From: Methanocorpusculum parvum
GTDB taxonomy: Archaea; Halobacteriota; Methanomicrobia; Methanomicrobiales; Methanocorpusculaceae
Length of the DNA stretch: 47,891 nt
Assembly (NCBI GenBank): GCA_002287215.1
Contig: LMVO01000005.1
Span: 1-47,891, forward strand
Direction: 5' to 3'
Part shown: piece by piece, positions 43,625-47,891 of the stretch
Numbering within the stretch: the first letter of the stretch is position 1
Layout of the letters: every line of letters begins with the position of its first letter
Made by a program: the position numbers and the translations under genes
Notes under the pieces: model-generated
What the model saw: only the letters and a program-made list of their open reading frames with translations
Told to the model about the DNA's origin: nothing
The model's database searches: none

Positions 43625-43686
43625 CTGAATCACATAGATAAAGGGAATAGATTATAATAAAACAAGCGGCCGGTAAAAAGACCGGC

Positions 43687-44232
43687 TTATCGGTGATGAA
43701 GTCCTTCTTCCGCCAGATTGTCCCAGAAGATCTTTCCCATGATCTTCAGATCGGTATATTTTCCGTCAAGGTAAAACGCCATTTTTTTGGTTCCTTCCAG
43801 TTCATATCCCAACCGTTCATACAGACAGACGGCACGCGGATTGGTGTCGGCGACCATACACTCTATTCGGATAAAACCGCGTTTACTGACCTCATCTTCA
43901 AGAAACTTCATCGCCTTTGTCCCGATGCTCATACCCCAGTACGCGGGTTCTATGTACAGAAAAAAAACGGCACTATGCGAAAGCCGGGTCCCGGGCGGCT
44001 GGGAATAAAAGCCTGCTCCGCCGATTATCCGGTCCTTGTAATGCATACACCAGAGCGAGACGAGACCTGACTGGATGTACGACCATAAAGCCAGCGTCGC
44101 CTCCATCGAAACCGGAGGGATTGATTCGAAATGCTCTGCTATCTCGGGAATATTGCATAACTCGTTGATCCGCCCAAGTTCCGACTCCTGAACCGGACAA
44201 AACCGGACCTCTGCAGCGATACGTTCAGCCAT
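43687..44232 (-). CDS. GNAT family N-acetyltransferase
   Basis: This 181-residue acetyltransferase has the acetyl-CoA motif AYWGMSIGTKAMKFLEDE (about 112-129) and C-terminal NPRAVCLYERLGYELEG, both typical of the RimI/RimJ-like group. It probably acetylates an amine on a protein or small molecule; the target is unknown. A TATA box AATAAATATAT (about 44256-44266) gives a nearly leaderless message. It is a single gene divergent from the malate dehydrogenase. Confidence 0.85.
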   Translation of the reverse strand: MAERIAAEVRFCPVQESELGRINELCNIPEIAEHFESIPPVSMEATLALWSYIQSGLVSLWCMHYKDRIIGGAGFYSQPPGTRLSHSAVFFLYIEPAYWGMSIGTKAMKFLEDEVSKRGFIRIECMVADTNPRAVCLYERLGYELEGTKKMAFYLDGKYTDLKIMGKIFWDNLAEEGLHHR

Positions 44233-44394
44233 AAGCTAGTGTGGGAAGCGGGATGCAATAAATATATCGTGCAAAAAAACGCGGGCGGATCCTTTGGGCG
44301 ATGCCTGGATAAAAAAGGGATCGCCGCCGGGATTTGCCGCCCGGTCAGACAGTGTCGCCATCATTAAAGCCAACCAAAACCAATACTACAGCAG

Positions 44395-45246
44395 ATGACC
44401 ATAGTTGCATGCCTTGGAGTGGGCAGAATAGGCGGAGAGGTCGCATATGTTTCGGCCCTCAGAAAATTTGCCGACGAACTCGTCCTTTTTGATATCAGCG
44501 AACCCCTGCAGCATGCCCAGAAACTCGATATAACCCACGGGATCGATATCCCCGTATCAACAAACCCCCGTGACCTGAAAGACGCCGACTACTGTATCTT
44601 CTCTGCCGGATACTCGCGTTCGCCCAAAATCAGGACCCGGGCCGATCTTTTTGATAAAAATCTCCCGATCGCAAAGGAGTCGGCGGAACTTCTGAAAGGA
44701 TTCTCCGGCAAACTCATCGTCGTAACCAACCCGATGGATGTCTTTACCTGGTACTTTGCCAAGCAAAGCTGCCTCGACGAGAGTCAGGTCGTCGGCTTCG
44801 GCGGCCTTCTTGACAGCCGGCGGTTTACCGTAGCGCTCAAAGCTCTCGGAATCGAAGCGGAAGGCCAGGTCCTCGGCGAACACGGTGAACATCAGGTCCC
44901 GCTCTTCTCCGCTCTCGACATCGACATCCCTGATTCCGTAAGAGAGGAGATCCTGACCGGACTTCGCGGATCCTCGATGCCGGTGATCAAAGGAAAAGCC
45001 GGAACGGTTTTTGGTCCGGCATACCACATCGTCTCGATGATGGAGCGAATCGAAAAAGGCGAGCGGATCACCTGCTCTCTTCCGGCAGACGGCGCTTACG
45101 GGATAGAAGGCTGCGCACTGGGTCTTCCGGCCGTCGTAACACGTTCCGGCGCAAAGATCGATGAAAGCCTGACGTTCGATCCCTGGGAACAGGAAAAACT
45201 TCTCGAAGCTGCGGCGTTTCTCCAGGGACTCTGCAGGAGAGTATAG
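44395..45246 (+). CDS. mdh: Malate/lactate dehydrogenase family protein
   Basis: This 283-residue NAD(P)-dependent enzyme of the LDH/MDH superfamily has a Rossmann fold with GVGRIGGEVA (8-17), the substrate-loop arginines in SPKIRTRADLF (about 75-85), VTNPMDV, and catalytic GGLLDSRRF with His in GEHGEHQVP (about 162-170). It interconverts malate and oxaloacetate in the partial TCA pathway of methanogens. It is slightly shorter than the usual 300-310 residues. Its TAG stop abuts the ATG of the DNA polymerase, so the pair is likely one operon. Confidence 0.85.
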   Translation: MTIVACLGVGRIGGEVAYVSALRKFADELVLFDISEPLQHAQKLDITHGIDIPVSTNPRDLKDADYCIFSAGYSRSPKIRTRADLFDKNLPIAKESAELLKGFSGKLIVVTNPMDVFTWYFAKQSCLDESQVVGFGGLLDSRRFTVALKALGIEAEGQVLGEHGEHQVPLFSALDIDIPDSVREEILTGLRGSSMPVIKGKAGTVFGPAYHIVSMMERIEKGERITCSLPADGAYGIEGCALGLPAVVTRSGAKIDESLTFDPWEQEKLLEAAAFLQGLCRRV

Positions 45247-47637
45247 ATGGAGATCGCCATCAATCAGGCCGAATACTCAAATGCGCCCGGCGGCCCGGTC
45301 GTCCATATATTCGGACGGGAAGCCGACGGGACCCCCCATCAGCTGAAAGTCACCGGATTTCGCCCCTACTTCTGGGTCAGGGAAGGTGAGGCCGAGAAGA
45401 TCCGCGCGGAAAAGATTGAGGTCACAAAGGACAAAGGCATCTCCATCAAAGGTGAACCTCTTCGCCGGATCTATACGGAAAAACCCGGCGATGTCAGAAA
45501 CGTCAGGGAAAACTATCACCATTTCGAAGCCGACATCCCGTTCGCCACCAGGTTTCTGATCGACACCGGCCTCACCGGAGGCGTCTGTGCTCCGTCTGAA
45601 GAGTGTTCATACACGGAACTTTCACCGGCAACGGTGATCTCCAGGCCAAGGGTCTGCATGTGCGATATCGAGTGTGATGACAGAAACGGATTTCCCGAAC
45701 CCGAACGCGACCCGGTCACCTGCATAACCTGTCATGACTCGTTCGACGACCGGTATACGACCTTTGTGCTGAACGGAAAGACCAAAGGAGCGTATGATAA
45801 AGCGGCGGCGCTTCCAAGCGGATGTTTTTCCAACACGCACTCGATCTTTTCCTATGACACCGAACGCGATCTGTTTTCCGGCTTCATCGACTACATCCGG
45901 GAGAAGGATCCTGACATCCTCTCTGGATGGAACTTCATCGACTTCGACGCCGAGTATATCCTCAAACGTGCCGAGACCCTAGGTTTCCGTTCCGAGGTTT
46001 TTGCCCGGATGCCCGGAATGACCGAGCGAAATGCAATGAGGGGTCGTGTCATCTTCGATCTTCTCGCAGCCTACAAAAAGATGCAGGGAAGTCAGAAGGA
46101 GTCGTATCGTCTCGACGCCGTAGCCGAAGATGAACTTGGCGAGACCAAAGTGCGGTATACCGGAACTCTCGGTGATCTCTGGGATAATGATCCCCTGAAG
46201 ATGGTGGAGTACAACTTCAAGGATGTGGAGCTCTGCGTCGGGATCAACAGAAAGAACAACATCATCGAGTTCTATCAGGAAGTTGCCAGATATGTGGGCT
46301 GTCCTCTGGACAAAACGCTGAACTCTTCGAATGTCATCGACATCTATATTCTCAGAAAAGCGTTCGGCAAATTCATCCTGCCGTCCAAAGGAAACGCCTC
46401 GGGCGAGGAGTTTGAGGGAGCGACCGTCTTTGATCCTAGCAAAGGCGTCAGAGAAAACGTCATTGTTTTGGATCTAAAATCACTCTATCCTATGGCGATG
46501 ATGACGTTGAACGCTTCTCCTGAGACGAAATCTCCTACAGGCGAGATCCATGCCCCAAACGGGATCAGATTCAAAAGATCCCCGGACGGACTGACCCGGT
46601 CGATCATCAGCGAGCTGATGACCGAACGTGACGAGCGGAAAAAACTCAGGAACAGTTTTCCGTTCGGATCGGACGAGTACACTCTGTATGATATGCAGCA
46701 GAATGTGCTGAAGGTCATCATGAACACGTACTACGGGGTCTCGGGTTTTTCCCGGTTCAGGCTGTATGACAGGGATATCGGGGCTGCCGTGACATCGGTC
46801 GGCCGTGCGATCATCCAGCATACAAAAACAGTCATCACCAAACGCGGGTATGAGGTGATCTATGGAGATACGGATTCCTGCTTTGTCCAGATCCCTCCCA
46901 TGTCTCTCGAAGAGACGATGAAGGTCGCCCGCGAGATCGAGGAGGAACTCAACGCAAGCTACCAGTCGTTTGCAGAGGAGACGCTCGGCGCGGATATGAA
47001 CTTCTTCTCGATCAAGTTCGAGAAGATCTACCGGAGATTTTTCCAGGGCGGGGCAAAGAAGCGGTATGCCGGTCATCTCATCTGGAAAGAGGGGCAGGAT
47101 GTCGATAAGATCGATATCACCGGCTTTGAGATGAAGAGATCGGATTCCGCGCAGATCACCCGCGAAGTACAGGAGCGTGTTCTGGAGATGATCCTTAAAG
47201 GAGACGGCAGGGAAGATGTGAAAAAGTATCTCCCGGAGGTGTTGAACTTCTACCGTGAAGGAAGATGCCCGCTCGAAAAGGCAGGCATTCCAAGCGGGAT
47301 AAACAAGTCTCTTGCCGATTATGCTCACCTGGATTCACACGGAAGGGGAGCGATCTACTCGAATACGTATCTTGGAACAGACTTCAAACGCGGCAGTAAG
47401 CCCAAGCGGCTGTACATCAAGCGGACAAATATGCCTGAAAAATATCCGGAGACAGATGTGCTCTGCTATGAGTACCCGGATCAGATCCCAGCAGGAGCAT
47501 TCGAGATCGACTGGGAAACGATGCTCGAAAAAACGATCCAGGCACCGCTGAACCGAATCTTCGACGCGCTCGGCTGGGACTGGGACGAGTTCGATCCGAC
47601 CAAGTCCAGAAAAACTACGCTGGATATGTTTTTCTGA
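45247..47637 (+). CDS. polB: Family B DNA polymerase
   Basis: This 796-residue replicative-type polymerase has 3'-5' exonuclease motifs ExoI CDIECDD near 138, ExoII NFIDFDAEYI near 228 and ExoIII YNFKDVEL near 322. Polymerase motifs are A (DLKSLYPMAM near 410), B (KVIMNTYYGVSGF near 490) and C (YGDTDSC near 540). The extreme C-terminus KTTLDMFF fits a PCNA-interacting peptide. No intein is present. The ATG immediately follows the malate dehydrogenase stop. Both proofreading and synthesis residues are intact. Confidence 0.97.
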   Translation: MEIAINQAEYSNAPGGPVVHIFGREADGTPHQLKVTGFRPYFWVREGEAEKIRAEKIEVTKDKGISIKGEPLRRIYTEKPGDVRNVRENYHHFEADIPFATRFLIDTGLTGGVCAPSEECSYTELSPATVISRPRVCMCDIECDDRNGFPEPERDPVTCITCHDSFDDRYTTFVLNGKTKGAYDKAAALPSGCFSNTHSIFSYDTERDLFSGFIDYIREKDPDILSGWNFIDFDAEYILKRAETLGFRSEVFARMPGMTERNAMRGRVIFDLLAAYKKMQGSQKESYRLDAVAEDELGETKVRYTGTLGDLWDNDPLKMVEYNFKDVELCVGINRKNNIIEFYQEVARYVGCPLDKTLNSSNVIDIYILRKAFGKFILPSKGNASGEEFEGATVFDPSKGVRENVIVLDLKSLYPMAMMTLNASPETKSPTGEIHAPNGIRFKRSPDGLTRSIISELMTERDERKKLRNSFPFGSDEYTLYDMQQNVLKVIMNTYYGVSGFSRFRLYDRDIGAAVTSVGRAIIQHTKTVITKRGYEVIYGDTDSCFVQIPPMSLEETMKVAREIEEELNASYQSFAEETLGADMNFFSIKFEKIYRRFFQGGAKKRYAGHLIWKEGQDVDKIDITGFEMKRSDSAQITREVQERVLEMILKGDGREDVKKYLPEVLNFYREGRCPLEKAGIPSGINKSLADYAHLDSHGRGAIYSNTYLGTDFKRGSKPKRLYIKRTNMPEKYPETDVLCYEYPDQIPAGAFEIDWETMLEKTIQAPLNRIFDALGWDWDEFDPTKSRKTTLDMFF

Positions 47638-47738
47638 AGCGGGTTGGACGCTGAAAGCGGACGACCTCAGCGGAGGCGGATTGACGGCGCAGACGGCGAT
47701 CTTAGCGGAGGCGGGGTGGCGGCGAAGTCGACGCCCTT
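47638..47738. repeat. Tandem degenerate repeats of 31-35 bp after polB
   Basis: AGCGGAGGCGG opens two 35-bp units (47669-47703 and 47704-47738) that are about 75% identical and both end in CTT. A shorter relative (47638-47668, starting AGCGGGTTGG) sits directly after the polymerase stop. The array is strongly G-rich on the plus strand and non-coding. Confidence 0.6.
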
Positions 47739-47787
47739 AGCAAAGCAAACCAAAGGTTTGCTCAGCTAAGGGCGAGCCTTGCGGCTC
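47733..47787. terminator. Nested hairpins between convergent genes
   Basis: GCCCTTAGC (47733-47741) pairs with GCTAAGGGC (47765-47773). Inside it, GCAAACC-AAA-GGTTTGC (47745-47761) forms a second stem in line with the first. A third hairpin GAGCC-TTGC-GGCTC follows (47774-47787) and reaches the stop of the gene on the other strand. It probably ends both the polymerase and the incoming transcript. Confidence 0.5.
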
Positions 47788-47890
47788 ACCCCGCTTCTTC
47801 CGACATCTCCACGAGTTTTGTCTGAACCGAATAGGAAATCTTCACCAGCGGATTTGCGATCCCGATCTTCTTTGGCAGCTTTTTGTTTCG
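47786..47890 (-). CDS. C-terminal end of a gene cut off by the window edge
   Basis: The minus strand reads 34 codons (ending KLVEMSEEAG) before a TGA at 47786-47788. The sequence (KLPKKIGIANPLVKISYSV) looks like a real protein end with alternating charged and hydrophobic residues, and the stop coincides with the hairpin marking the end of polB. The body lies beyond the right edge, and I cannot name the family. Confidence 0.5.
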   Translation of the reverse strand, partial: RNKKLPKKIGIANPLVKISYSVQTKLVEMSEEAG

Positions 47891-47891
47891 G

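Noticed and set aside
1..47891. tRNA, rRNA and self-splicing elements
   Set aside because: No T-loop-like GGTTCRANNCC with a matching acceptor stem, and no rRNA-like stretch, was noticed on either strand; short or intron-containing tRNAs could still be missed by eye.

Overview
The window comes from a euryarchaeal genome, most likely a methanogen of the Methanomicrobiales (Methanocorpusculum-like). The inference rests on archaeal gene types: family B DNA polymerase with a C-terminal PCNA-type tail, archaeal GltX, CobY, archaeal RecJ-like DHH protein, DUF373, the COG1340 coiled-coil protein, SAMP/NcsA and FtsZ. Many genes also have a TATA box about 25-30 bp before the start codon and little or no leader. 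The genus is an inference. No rRNA, tRNA or CRISPR array was seen.

Layout. 1-9.9 kb is accessory in character: repeat-rich DNA, an HsdR-like restriction subunit without visible HsdM/HsdS, an SDR/TrmB divergent pair, a toroid-fold protein, a two-gene AAA ATPase + DUF4276 (TOPRIM-like) module, and a C-terminal remnant of an aldehyde dehydrogenase. 9.9-19.4 kb holds a PurM/HypE-like protein, thiD, a tightly overlapping minus-strand operon (UGM-like flavoprotein, GT4, GT2, SAMP, NcsA), a DUF362-ferredoxin protein and an AttH/CrtC-like protein. 19.5-21.9 kb is a second accessory patch: an Mrr-N-domain protein, a 315-bp near-palindrome, an AT-rich stretch, an HNH nuclease and a 49-codon partner. 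From 22 kb on it is mostly housekeeping: P-type ATPase, Amt, gltX, cobY-cobD divergent from a CopG-ftsZ operon, coiled-coil and DUF373 proteins, adenine deaminase, a RecJ-like/PhoU-TrkA operon, M24 peptidase, ilvD, a GNAT protein, and malate dehydrogenase abutting the DNA polymerase. A cut-off minus-strand gene lies at the right edge.

The most unusual signal is a pair of related elements at 265-543 and 7235-7494. Each has a conserved core of about 80 bp with TATA box, hairpin and T-tract, so it looks like a small RNA gene. Each core is flanked by inverted arms made of tandem heptamers. The heptamer sequence differs between the two copies but is shared by the two arms within a copy. A further dispersed repeat of about 35 bp (588-622 and 20322-20357) and the large palindrome at 20388-20702 lie beside other defence-type genes. 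Together they suggest several uncharacterised repeat families concentrated in the accessory DNA.

Start codons were moved downstream from the longest open frame where the family alignment, ribosome-binding site or promoter favoured it. All functions are read from motifs and family knowledge. No database search was possible.
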